A stretch of 64,000 bases of DNA from Corallincola holothuriorum (GTDB taxonomy: Bacteria > Pseudomonadota > Gammaproteobacteria > Enterobacterales > Neiellaceae). Below, one piece after another: positions 17,506 to 25,250 of the stretch (the stretch's first letter is position 1; the number at the start of each line of letters is the position of its first letter). The stretch covers positions 124,001 to 188,000 of the forward strand of contig NZ_QPID01000003.1 in assembly GCF_003336225.1 (NCBI RefSeq). Reading direction: 5' to 3'. The notes under the pieces were generated by a model. It was not told where the DNA came from. It ran no database searches and worked only from the letters and a program-made list of their open reading frames with translations. The position numbers and the translations under genes are program-made.

Positions 17506-18714
17506 ATGCCTGTTAAAATAGAATTAAATAGCGGCGAAAAAAATAAAGATATGCCAGTGAAGATATTCACTGATGACATAGACCATGCTGCTATTAATCA
17601 ATTAAAAAATATAGCTAAGTTGCCTATTATTCATCGTCATATAGCGGCGATGCCAGATGTGCATATGGGGATCGGTGCTACTGTTGGCGCGGTTATTCCG
17701 ACCCATAAAGCGATTATTCCTGCCGCTGTGGGTGTGGATATCGGCTGTGGTATGAATGCGCTTCGGCTGTCGCTTAAGGCATCACAGTTACCGGATAACT
17801 TAAAGCCGGTACGTGAAGCGATTGAGCGCGCCGTGCCGGTGGGTGCCGCCTGCCATAAGCAGGTGTCAGTGCGCAGCCAGGCATGTGCGGGGCTACAAGC
17901 TGGCATTGACCAGTTGTTTGAGCGCCATCCGACGCTGCTGAAAATGCTGAAAAACCCACAACAAACATGGGCGACTCAGATGGGGACGTTGGGCTCGGGT
18001 AACCACTTTGTTGAGCTGTGTGTCGATGACTGTGGCGATGTTTGGGTCATGCTGCACTCTGGCAGTCGTGGGATCGGTAATGCCATTGGCCGCTACTTTA
18101 TCCAGCAAGCCAAGCGAGATATGGAGGGGCATATGCATCACCTACCAGACAAAGACCTGGCTTACTTTAGTGAGGGCAGCGATCATTTTGCTGCGTATGT
18201 GGGGGCGGTGGATTGGGCGCAGGAGTATGCGCGGATCAATCGTCAGGAGATGATGGCGTTGGTGCTGCGAGCGATTGCACCTTTGCTGCCAAGGTTTGAA
18301 ATAACCCAGGAAGCGATTAACTGTCATCATAACTACGTGCAGCAGGAGCATCATTTTGGTGCCGATGTATTTGTGACCCGCAAGGGCGCGATATCAGCCC
18401 GTGCCGGTGAGCTGGGCATTATTCCTGGCTCGATGGGAACTCGTTCTTACATTGTTCGCGGTAAGGGCAGTGCGGAAAGCTTTTGCTCATGCTCCCACGG
18501 AGCAGGGAGAAAGATGAGTCGTGCCAAAGCCAAGCAACGCTTTAGTCGTGCAGATCTGGAGCAGCAAACCCGCGGCGTTGAGTGCCGCAAGGACAAAGGG
18601 GTGATCGATGAGATCCCCGGCGCCTATAAGGATATTGACCAAGTGATGGCACACCAAAGCGATTTGGTGGAGGTGGTACATACCTTGAAGCAATTGGTTT
18701 GTGTGAAGGGGTAA
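17506..18714 (+). CDS. rtcB: RNA-splicing ligase RtcB
   Basis: GTP- and Mn-dependent RNA ligase that joins 2',3'-cyclic phosphate (or 3'-phosphate) and 5'-OH ends, used in tRNA splicing or in RNA and ribosome repair. Start at 17506 gives 402 residues (E. coli RtcB: 408) with GAAGGGG upstream; the frame is open back to 17350 but the extra 52 codons do not resemble RtcB and would swallow the leader. Visible: MPDVHMG, the metal-binding GVDIGCGM with its conserved Cys, GNHF, HSGSRGIGN, NCHHNYV, and GSMGTRSYIVRG leading to the guanylylated-His region SCSHGAGR. No rtcA, rtcR, rsr or prfH is adjacent. A small basic protein gene follows after 60 bp. Confidence 0.95.
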   Translation: MPVKIELNSGEKNKDMPVKIFTDDIDHAAINQLKNIAKLPIIHRHIAAMPDVHMGIGATVGAVIPTHKAIIPAAVGVDIGCGMNALRLSLKASQLPDNLKPVREAIERAVPVGAACHKQVSVRSQACAGLQAGIDQLFERHPTLLKMLKNPQQTWATQMGTLGSGNHFVELCVDDCGDVWVMLHSGSRGIGNAIGRYFIQQAKRDMEGHMHHLPDKDLAYFSEGSDHFAAYVGAVDWAQEYARINRQEMMALVLRAIAPLLPRFEITQEAINCHHNYVQQEHHFGADVFVTRKGAISARAGELGIIPGSMGTRSYIVRGKGSAESFCSCSHGAGRKMSRAKAKQRFSRADLEQQTRGVECRKDKGVIDEIPGAYKDIDQVMAHQSDLVEVVHTLKQLVCVKG

Positions 18715-18716
18715 CA

Positions 18717-18745
18717 GAGCCCGCCGTGTTGGCAGCGGCGGGTTC
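18717..18745 (+). repeat. GC-rich hairpin between rtcB and next gene
   Basis: GAGCCCGCCG (18717-18726) pairs along its full length (one G-T pair) with CGGCGGGTTC (18736-18745) around a 9-base loop. No T-run follows, so it more likely protects an mRNA 3' end or tunes expression of the next gene than terminates. Confidence 0.6.
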
Positions 18746-18774
18746 ATATATAAGTAAGCTAACGGAGCATTAGG

Positions 18775-19011
18775 ATGAAAACAAAACGGCAGCACAAGCC
18801 ACGTAATTTACATGCGATATCACCGCTGATGAACAAAGGCGGTGCCCATGGTAAAAGCCAAAAGGCTCAGCGTTCGGCGGATAAGTTGTCTTATCAGCAA
18901 GAATGGTTAGATTGGGAAACGGAACGGCTATCTGAACAGTGTTTGGGGAGTCTAAAAGAGACCGAGGGTGATACACCCTCGGATTACTATTGTTGTCGTT
19001 TGGCGAGCTAA
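18775..19011 (+). CDS. Small basic conserved-looking hypothetical protein
   Basis: 78 residues; not a family I can name. The ribosome site GGAG is 7-8 bases before the ATG. The N-terminal 40 residues are very basic with the block HAISPLMNKGGAHGKSQKAQRSA, followed by an acidic Trp/Glu-rich stretch (QEWLDWETERLSEQ) and a short Cys-containing tail (YYCCRLAS). The basic N-terminus suggests RNA or ribosome contact. It follows rtcB in the same direction after 60 bp, so a shared transcript is likely. A perfect 9-bp hairpin (18962-18970 with 18974-18982) lies within its 3' coding end. Confidence 0.7.
   Translation: MKTKRQHKPRNLHAISPLMNKGGAHGKSQKAQRSADKLSYQQEWLDWETERLSEQCLGSLKETEGDTPSDYYCCRLAS
18962..18982 (+). 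repeat. Perfect short-loop hairpin inside coding end
   Basis: CCGAGGGTG, loop ATA, CACCCTCGG. Nine G/C-rich pairs within the last 17 codons of the small basic protein gene; no T-run, so not a normal terminator. Confidence 0.6.
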
Positions 19012-19039
19012 GCCATGGCCGTTTTGCTATCGCTATTGA

Positions 19040-20230
19040 TTAAGGCTTGAGTGCCGCCATCTCGGTCATATCGACCTCTGCAGAATAATCTACACCCGCC
19101 AAATCAAAACCATTCAGTGCCATGAAGTCATGCAGGTAGCCGTCAAAATCGGTTAACGCTTTAAAGTTATCTCCATTAATTGTTGGATAGATCTTGGCAA
19201 TCTCTGCTTGCAGTGATGGTGCCAGTTCATAGTCATCCAAGCGTAATTGGCGATCTTCATCTAATACAGGCTGTTGTCCGGCACCTTTAGTGGCGAACAG
19301 GCGATAACATTGTTCGATACAACCCTCATGGGTGCCGTTGGCTTTCATCTGTTTCATCAGAAGTGCCAAGTACACGGACATGACCGGAATAAACACACTT
19401 GCTTTGGTAACCAGTGCTTTCGCCACCACAGGGTAGGCTATGCCGCCGACCGTCTGCTGTAACTGTTCATTGAGATGATTGGCGGTGGCATGCAGGTGTT
19501 CTTTGGCGACGCCGATGGTGCCAAAACGATACACTGGTGCCGACAGTTCGGGGCCGAGATAGCTAAATGCCAGCGTCTGTGCGCCGGGTGCAAGTAGATC
19601 GGCAGCCAGCAAGGCCTCAATCCATTCTTGCCACCCTTCACCGCCCATCACTTTGGTGGTGTGAGTGATCTCTTCGCTGGTGGCGGTTGGGATGGAGGTC
19701 CATTCTAACGCTTGGGCTTCAAGATTGATGGTGTTGCCTTCGACCGGTGCGCCTGTGGTTTTCAATACTGAGCGGAAGCTTTCTCCTGTGGCAGGAATAT
19801 CTCGGCGTCCAGTGGCGAGTGAGTAGATAACCATATCAATCTGGCCAAAGTCCGCTTTCAGATCGGCGATCACTTTCTCCTGCACTTTGGGACTAAAGGC
19901 ATCACCAATGGTGTTGGCCGCTTGCAGACCCGCGGCTTCGGCAGCCTGGCGGAAATAGCAGTTGTTGTACCAACCTGCGGAACCAACGCCTTTTTCTGAC
20001 GGCCCACGTTCAAAGGATATGCCATAGGTATCCGCGCCACCGCCAAAAGCTAATGCAACACGGGCTGCTAAGCCAAAACCAGAGGAGGCACCGAGGATTA
20101 ATACTCGCTTGGGCGTGGTGATCGCTCCTTGGGCTCGCACATAATCGATCTGTGCCTGCAGTGCTTGCTGACAGCCAATAGGGTGACAGCTACGGGCAAC
20201 GTTACCTGCAAGTTGTGGGGTGATAATCAT
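19040..20230 (-). CDS. Trans-2-enoyl-CoA/ACP reductase, FabV type, copy 2
   Basis: 396-residue FabV paralogue. The start at 20230 gives the family N-terminus (MIITPQLAGNVARSC) with GGAG upstream; earlier in-frame codons do not match FabV and overlap that ribosome site. The cofactor motif LILGASSGFG (45-54) and the active-site Tyr234-X8-Lys243 are intact, so it should be catalytic. It differs strongly from copy 1 across the N-terminus and substrate region (for example APVYRFGTIG in place of [10 protein letters not shown]), so this is an old divergence rather than a fresh duplication. Possible roles are a stress or inhibitor-tolerant isozyme, or reduction of unusual enoyl thioesters. Divergent from ferritin, with 216 bp between. 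Confidence 0.92.
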   Translation of the reverse strand: MIITPQLAGNVARSCHPIGCQQALQAQIDYVRAQGAITTPKRVLILGASSGFGLAARVALAFGGGADTYGISFERGPSEKGVGSAGWYNNCYFRQAAEAAGLQAANTIGDAFSPKVQEKVIADLKADFGQIDMVIYSLATGRRDIPATGESFRSVLKTTGAPVEGNTINLEAQALEWTSIPTATSEEITHTTKVMGGEGWQEWIEALLAADLLAPGAQTLAFSYLGPELSAPVYRFGTIGVAKEHLHATANHLNEQLQQTVGGIAYPVVAKALVTKASVFIPVMSVYLALLMKQMKANGTHEGCIEQCYRLFATKGAGQQPVLDEDRQLRLDDYELAPSLQAEIAKIYPTINGDNFKALTDFDGYLHDFMALNGFDLAGVDYSAEVDMTEMAALKP

Positions 20231-20446
20231 GGTTATCTCCGGCATTAAAAGCTGATCCAAGCATATGCGGGCTTTGCTTATTTCGCCTAATTTAAACGGC
20301 GAGTGGGTCATCGAACCGCAATGCGAGCTATTCGTATTATCAAGGATTTGAATTATAAGAAAATATTATTACAGCGCATTGATCTGAAAAGCTATCCACC
20401 GGAGAATAAGACTATAGCGGTACAGAATAATGACAGGAGCTTAGCT

Positions 20447-20974
20447 GTGTTAGCGAAACCGATGATCGAAAAGCTGAACGAACAGATTAATCTGGAATTC
20501 TTTTCTTCTAACCTCTATCTGCAGATGAGTGCATGGTGTGAAGATAAGGGCTTTGAGGGTGCTGCTGAGTTTCTGCGGGAGCATGCTACCGAAGAGATGG
20601 AGCACATGAACCGTCTGTTCACCTATGTGAGTGAAACAGGTGCCATGCCTATCATTGGCGGCATTGCTTCACCGGCCCATGAGTTTGAATCGCTGAAAGA
20701 TCTGTTTGAGAAGATCTATGAGCATGAGTGTTTAGTCACGAGCGCGATTAACGAGCTGGCTCACGTGGCCTTTACCAGTCATGACTACAGCACCTTTAAC
20801 TTCCTGCAGTGGTATGTGGCAGAGCAGCATGAAGAAGAGAAGCTGTTTAAAGGTATTCTGGATAAAATCGATCTGCTGGATAACGATCGTAAGCTACTGT
20901 TCTTTATTGATAAAGATCTTCAGGCGATGGCCCGCGGTGGTAAGCCGGGTTCAATTATGGAACCGGGTGCTTAA
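20447..20974 (+). CDS. ftnA: Non-heme ferritin (FtnA type)
   Basis: Cytoplasmic iron-storage protein forming 24-mers that oxidise and mineralise iron. The start is GTG at 20447 behind AGGAG with a 7-base spacer, giving 175 residues, almost the same as E. coli FtnA; a longer frame reaching back to 20303 has no homologous N-terminus. Ferroxidase residues Glu17, Glu50 and His53 are in place, and the block [18 protein letters not shown] carries the remaining site Glu/Gln residues. No heme-binding Met of bacterioferritin is needed or seen. The 216-bp upstream region is A/T-rich, but I could not define a Fur box. Followed by a terminator. Confidence 0.96.
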   Translation: MLAKPMIEKLNEQINLEFFSSNLYLQMSAWCEDKGFEGAAEFLREHATEEMEHMNRLFTYVSETGAMPIIGGIASPAHEFESLKDLFEKIYEHECLVTSAINELAHVAFTSHDYSTFNFLQWYVAEQHEEEKLFKGILDKIDLLDNDRKLLFFIDKDLQAMARGGKPGSIMEPGA

Positions 20975-21005
20975 GCCATTTCAGGTACAGCAGACTGAGT
21001 TGAAT

Positions 21006-21029
21006 AAAGGAGCCGAATGGCTCCTTTTT
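21006..21029. terminator. Terminator between ferritin and convergent protease gene
   Basis: AAAGGAGCC (21006-21014), loop GAAT, GGCTCCTTT (21019-21027) followed by more T. On the minus strand the same stem is followed by TTTATT, so it may act weakly for the protease gene too. Confidence 0.88.
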
Positions 21030-21051
21030 ATGTTTGGATTGTTGTACTGCA

Positions 21052-22662
21052 TCAAGTAAATTTACGGCGAATCAAGGTCAGTGCAAGTAGCGAAAATATG
21101 CCAAACATGCCGTTCGAGCCTCCATTGGTATCATCGCCTTCACTCAAAGTCAAAAGCGTCCCTGTTCGATAGGCGCACTGCAGTTGGTCTGTATCACCAG
21201 TTCCTTCCTGAAGAGTGAAATCGGAGAGCGTGATTGACGATTCATCTTCAACGATAAGCGTGTCCTTGAAGTGAAATTCCATGACGTGTTCACCGTCAGG
21301 TATATCTATCTGCATCGATTCAGCAGAACAATGGCCACTGAAGTTGGCGACAATGTTGTCATCCATGGTCACACTTAACTGGGTATAGTTACTGGCTCCC
21401 GACACTTCGGCAGAGAAGCTCAGCGTAGCGGGACCAATCAATGAACCTCTTAGATAACGGTCCTCGGCTAACACCTCTTTGTTTTGGATGCCGCCTTCAA
21501 TGGCTGCCCAACGATTGATGTCGCCAACAGTCCATTCTTGGAAGGGGGGTTCCCAGTTTTCAACACCTGGCGCAATACTTTCAGCGTATGATTCAAGTTC
21601 TAAAAAGCTCAGCCCTTGGCTAGCAGTGCTTATCAGAACGATGTTTCTTTCGTAGTTATTTTCCGGCAGGTTGGCTTCCAAATTGATTGAGCAGCTCTCT
21701 GCTGGTGCAAGCACTGAACAATCATGAGCAACCAGATCAATGTCGTTCTCAAACGCTAACTCGATACTCTCAATGATCTTCTCTTCATCTGAGAGGTTGG
21801 TAATAACCTGAGTGTGTTCTATTTTCGGATGTGTATCGCTTAAGAACCAAGTTTGGCTTGGCCCAACCTCCAGTCGGGGAGCGGGATCCGTCAGAGCTGC
21901 TTTTGTCTGTTCAATCCAAGTTAGGTGATCTCCCAGTCGAGTGAAGATACCCATGTAGTTGTAACCATGAGAGACTAATGCTGCGTATTGATATTGCCCA
22001 TCCTTAAGAACAAACGCAGGCGTACCACTATCGCCTAGCGCAGGCCCCTTAAATTGTTCGCCGCCGCAAAGGTAGTTGCTGGCATCAAATCCACTTGGTG
22101 CCGAGACCTGTGCAATATCGTTACAAGTCGCCTCGTCAGCGATCGATATTGCAGCGCCTTGCAGCTGGTAAGCGGGTATATAGTCTTCGTAGCTGGTTGA
22201 GCCGAGCCCTAGAATTTGCAAAATATCACCAGGCTGTATTTGAGCATCTTGCTGCTCAGTGATAATTGTCGCAGCTGGTAGCTCCAACTCGTTATATGTA
22301 TTCCTAAGCTTGTATATGGCCAAGTCTGCCAGATAGAGCTGCTCATCATAATCTGGATGAACGACCGACTCGAAAAGCTTGAAGCAGTTGTTTTCTGCCG
22401 CGTCGCCGGAGTGACCAATACATGCAACAGAGTTGTCAGCGGGTGCCAGCTCAACGCAGTGTGCCGCGGTCAGAATAAGGTCATCACCGATATAGGCACC
22501 ACCGCAGCGATGGTCAGAAAGAAGGTTGTTTTCAGCGTCTTCGATTTGGCGCAGGCTAACGGTATAAGGCCAATCTTGATCGCTCACCGTCTGGCCGCCA
22601 ACCACGGCATGGCTATTGACACTGATCATGGCCAGTGCTGCCGGAATAATGTAGCGGAACAT
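21052..22662 (-). CDS. Secreted trypsin-like (S1) protease with GlyGly-CTERM
   Basis: 536-residue exported serine endopeptidase. Signal peptide MFRYIIPAALAMISVNSHA, then an activation-like VVGGQTVSDQDWPYTVSL, catalytic His in LTAAHC, Asp in LADLAIYKL, Ser in GPALGDSGTPAF; paired Cys as in trypsins. Residues ~265-510 are beta-rich, probably two accessory domains. The C-terminus GGSNGMFGIFSLLALTLIRRKFT is a GlyGly-CTERM: small-residue motif, TM helix, basic end. Such tails are processed by rhombosortase and mark type II secretion substrates that become surface-attached. ATG at 22662 with AAGGAAG upstream. The related tail on the protein at 35693-37462 supports an active pathway in this organism. 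Confidence 0.93.
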   Translation of the reverse strand: MFRYIIPAALAMISVNSHAVVGGQTVSDQDWPYTVSLRQIEDAENNLLSDHRCGGAYIGDDLILTAAHCVELAPADNSVACIGHSGDAAENNCFKLFESVVHPDYDEQLYLADLAIYKLRNTYNELELPAATIITEQQDAQIQPGDILQILGLGSTSYEDYIPAYQLQGAAISIADEATCNDIAQVSAPSGFDASNYLCGGEQFKGPALGDSGTPAFVLKDGQYQYAALVSHGYNYMGIFTRLGDHLTWIEQTKAALTDPAPRLEVGPSQTWFLSDTHPKIEHTQVITNLSDEEKIIESIELAFENDIDLVAHDCSVLAPAESCSINLEANLPENNYERNIVLISTASQGLSFLELESYAESIAPGVENWEPPFQEWTVGDINRWAAIEGGIQNKEVLAEDRYLRGSLIGPATLSFSAEVSGASNYTQLSVTMDDNIVANFSGHCSAESMQIDIPDGEHVMEFHFKDTLIVEDESSITLSDFTLQEGTGDTDQLQCAYRTGTLLTLSEGDDTNGGSNGMFGIFSLLALTLIRRKFT

Positions 22663-22885
22663 ATATTTTACTTCCTTGTTTTCAACTAATTACAAGAGGT
22701 TCAGGGTAACATCTGAGTAGTGATAATTAATTTTTCTGATGATAATGTGTGATGGTCGTTCCCGCTTTTTACACTTACTCACATTTCTTATGCGTATGTC
22801 GGTTTTGAGCCTGTTTTAGGGCAGCCAACACAATGGGAGTTGATGCACCTGAGTGAGTTTGACGACTCAATCGAACAGACTGGGC

Positions 22886-23812
22886 TCAGTCAATGAGGAT
22901 CGCTTGCAATATACCTGAGGTGAGGGAGGTACCACCTTCGACCACATTGCCTTTGCCTTCTCTGGCGAGCTCCTTTAGATCCAAAGGCACTGACTCGTCG
23001 GTGTCGACAAACAGCACAGAGATACGGCTCTTTTTACTGCTGACGAAATTGCGCGCCAGCTTCAATGTCGCCATACGCTCTTCTGGATAGCCAGGGGCAT
23101 CGGTGATAATAACAATCATCCGCTGCTCCACCTCTTTGCGCCAGCGGCTGTTAACCGCCTGCTTTAATCCTGCAAAAAGCGCTTCGGGGGTATCGTCATT
23201 GCGGCCTTTACCGATGCCATGTCTTAGCTCAAGGGCATCCACGAAGCGTTTCAGCCGCTTGAAGTTGGCCGGTGAGTCAGAAATCTTTAGTAACGGCTGT
23301 ACGGTCACGGGCGTACGGTATTGCCTGTCGCCATAAGCGACGATGCCAATGCCGATAGAAGAAGAAAGTTTGTCTGTGACCCTGACGAAGCTGACTATCT
23401 CACGTTTCAGCGCATTTAGCGCGCTGCCCATACTGCCAGTGACATCTAGCACCAGTACCAGATCGATATCCGGGAATTGGGTTTTTGCGCCGGGCAGAGG
23501 TTTTGGCTCTGGAACAGGAATTGGTACGGGGGGCACAGGTGTGGGTGGTGTCGGTTCCGGTTTTTCCGCAAGCAGCCGGAGCGCTTCGGCTAACTGGGCT
23601 TGCAAGGCTTCTACGGCAGCCGCTTGTTCCTCCGTCGCGGCATTGGCATCGTCCAGTGCGACTTTCAGCGCTTCGGTGTCGGCGCTGTCGCCAGTATGAG
23701 GGAAGTAGGGGAACAGCAGAATGGCGATGAGGATAAATGCCCCCATACCGGAGGCAAACAGATCCAGCGCCGACATACTGAAGATATTGATCTCGCGATT
23801 GCGGCGCTGCAT
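22886..23812 (-). CDS. VWA-domain protein with ExbD/MotB-like N-terminal helix
   Basis: 308 residues, last gene of the eight-gene signalling operon. Short cytoplasmic N-terminus, then a TM helix (~14-36) with Asp17 at its start (SALDLFASGMGAFILI), placed as the proton-carrying Asp of ExbD/TolR/MotB. A periplasmic coiled coil (~48-83) and a Pro-rich spacer (~86-108) lead to a von Willebrand A domain with a MIDAS site: DVTGS (Asp123, Thr125, Ser127), Thr208 in NDDTPEALF and Asp238 in IITDAPG. No OmpA-type peptidoglycan domain. With the MotA/TolQ/ExbB-like gene of the same operon it would make an H+-driven stator with the VWA as the moving ligand-binding end. That role is inference. Confidence 0.88.
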   Translation of the reverse strand: MQRRNREINIFSMSALDLFASGMGAFILIAILLFPYFPHTGDSADTEALKVALDDANAATEEQAAAVEALQAQLAEALRLLAEKPEPTPPTPVPPVPIPVPEPKPLPGAKTQFPDIDLVLVLDVTGSMGSALNALKREIVSFVRVTDKLSSSIGIGIVAYGDRQYRTPVTVQPLLKISDSPANFKRLKRFVDALELRHGIGKGRNDDTPEALFAGLKQAVNSRWRKEVEQRMIVIITDAPGYPEERMATLKLARNFVSSKKSRISVLFVDTDESVPLDLKELAREGKGNVVEGGTSLTSGILQAILID

Positions 23813-23818
23813 TTGTGA

Positions 23819-25246
23819 TTATCCCAGTGAGACCAGGAGTTTGACGTCCCCTATCTGTAGCTGGCTATCGACTGCAAGTGGCACTGGCTTGAAGGGCTGC
23901 AGCGGCTGGCCATTTACCCGGGTACCGTTGGTTGAGTTGAGATCTTCGACCATAAAGCCATTGCTTCCACGGCTGATCCGCAGATGGCGACGGGATACGG
24001 AACTGTCGTCCAGTAGCAGGTCAACCAGCTGTGGATGACGGCCAATACTGCAACCTTTGCTGCCGTCAGCCAACAGTGATGAGGTCACCTGCAGGCAAAC
24101 GCTATCGGAGTGGCCTTTGAAACCAGAGAGTACCAGACCACCACCATTGTTTGGTGTTGCGACTGCGTGCTGGGCAACCTGCGTCGGCCCAGGTTGGTGG
24201 CTTGGTGTCGTTGCTGGTCGTTGTGGGGCAGAACCTCGAAAGCGTTGACTTAATGGTTCAACCACCTGATGTACAACCTGTGCCGCTTTTTGGCGATTAC
24301 CTTTGACGGCGAGTAACAAGGTGATCACTAACAGCCCGGCCATAATAGACCCGGCCAACAACACGTTATCGATCAGCCAGTTGAGTTGTTTATCCCGTTC
24401 TCCTAGCTGTTCATCCATCTGCGTGCGAAGCTCTGCGGCCTTTAATTCCGCTTCTTTAGCGCGTTGCTCTGCCAGTTGTGCCGCTGACTTTGCGCTAAGA
24501 GCATCTTCTCTCGCTTTGGCATCGGTACCTGCACCACCACTGGTGTCACAGGTTGAAGTATCACGGGTAAAGCTGATCCCTTTGCTATTGAGAATGGCTG
24601 TTAGTTCAGAGGCATGGGAGGCCCAAAACGCGCCATGACCGGCTTGCGCTTTGATCGCCATGGTATTGGTACCGACCATTCGACCACAGGCATCTAATAA
24701 TGGACCGCCACTGTTCCCTGGGTTTACCGCGGCGTCGTGCTGGACGATCTTCAAAGCGCGAGATCCGCCCCAGGAACCGGTGTAGACACGACTCACAGTG
24801 CCTTCGGTAGCTGTTGCTTGTACGGCAGCGTGTCCCCCTGGTGCTTGATCCGAGATCCCTGGATAGCCGAAGGCATACACCTGGCTGGTTTTACCTAAGC
24901 TGCCATCGTTGATCGCCACCGGATTGCCCTGGATCCCACGAACTCGGATCACGGCCAGATCGAGCTGGGGTGAGTCGATGATCACCTCGGCTTCGATACG
25001 TTGTTCATCATTATGGGTGATGATGAACAGCTCGTCGTAATCTTCGATAACGTGGTGGTTAGTGGCGATGTAACCGTCATTATTCAGTAATGAGCCGGTA
25101 CCTGTGGAGGTGCCATCACTCATCAAGTTGACGATCCGCACGACACCTCGTTCCAGCTCTTCAACACGCTTTAATGCGGCATTACTTGGCAGTGCTAATA
25201 GGCTTAACACGCTGGCTAAGAGCAAGGGAACTCGTAACTTCTGCAT
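23819..25246 (-). CDS. Transmembrane trypsin-like protease with cytoplasmic FHA domain
   Basis: 475 residues. Signal peptide (to ~23), then an HtrA-like chymotrypsin-fold domain (~25-230) with intact triad: His65 in TNHHVIED, Asp96 in LDLAVIRV, Ser179 in NPGNSGGPL. No PDZ. An Ala/Glu/Lys coiled coil (~243-285), TM (~291-315), a Pro/Gln-rich cytoplasmic linker and a C-terminal FHA domain (~390-475) with IGRH, SSVSRRHLRI and NSTNGTRVNG. It therefore links periplasmic proteolysis with reading of phosphothreonine in the cytoplasm. It lies 4 bp after the pseudoprotease paralogue and 6 bp before the VWA gene. Substrate unknown; the partner kinase's periplasmic domain is an obvious candidate. Confidence 0.9.
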   Translation of the reverse strand: MQKLRVPLLLASVLSLLALPSNAALKRVEELERGVVRIVNLMSDGTSTGTGSLLNNDGYIATNHHVIEDYDELFIITHNDEQRIEAEVIIDSPQLDLAVIRVRGIQGNPVAINDGSLGKTSQVYAFGYPGISDQAPGGHAAVQATATEGTVSRVYTGSWGGSRALKIVQHDAAVNPGNSGGPLLDACGRMVGTNTMAIKAQAGHGAFWASHASELTAILNSKGISFTRDTSTCDTSGGAGTDAKAREDALSAKSAAQLAEQRAKEAELKAAELRTQMDEQLGERDKQLNWLIDNVLLAGSIMAGLLVITLLLAVKGNRQKAAQVVHQVVEPLSQRFRGSAPQRPATTPSHQPGPTQVAQHAVATPNNGGGLVLSGFKGHSDSVCLQVTSSLLADGSKGCSIGRHPQLVDLLLDDSSVSRRHLRISRGSNGFMVEDLNSTNGTRVNGQPLQPFKPVPLAVDSQLQIGDVKLLVSLG

Positions 25247-25250
25247 TTGG

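Noticed and set aside
18775-19011. Small protein after rtcB as the PrfH release factor
   Set aside because: It is 78 residues, lacks GGQ and has no release-factor likeness.
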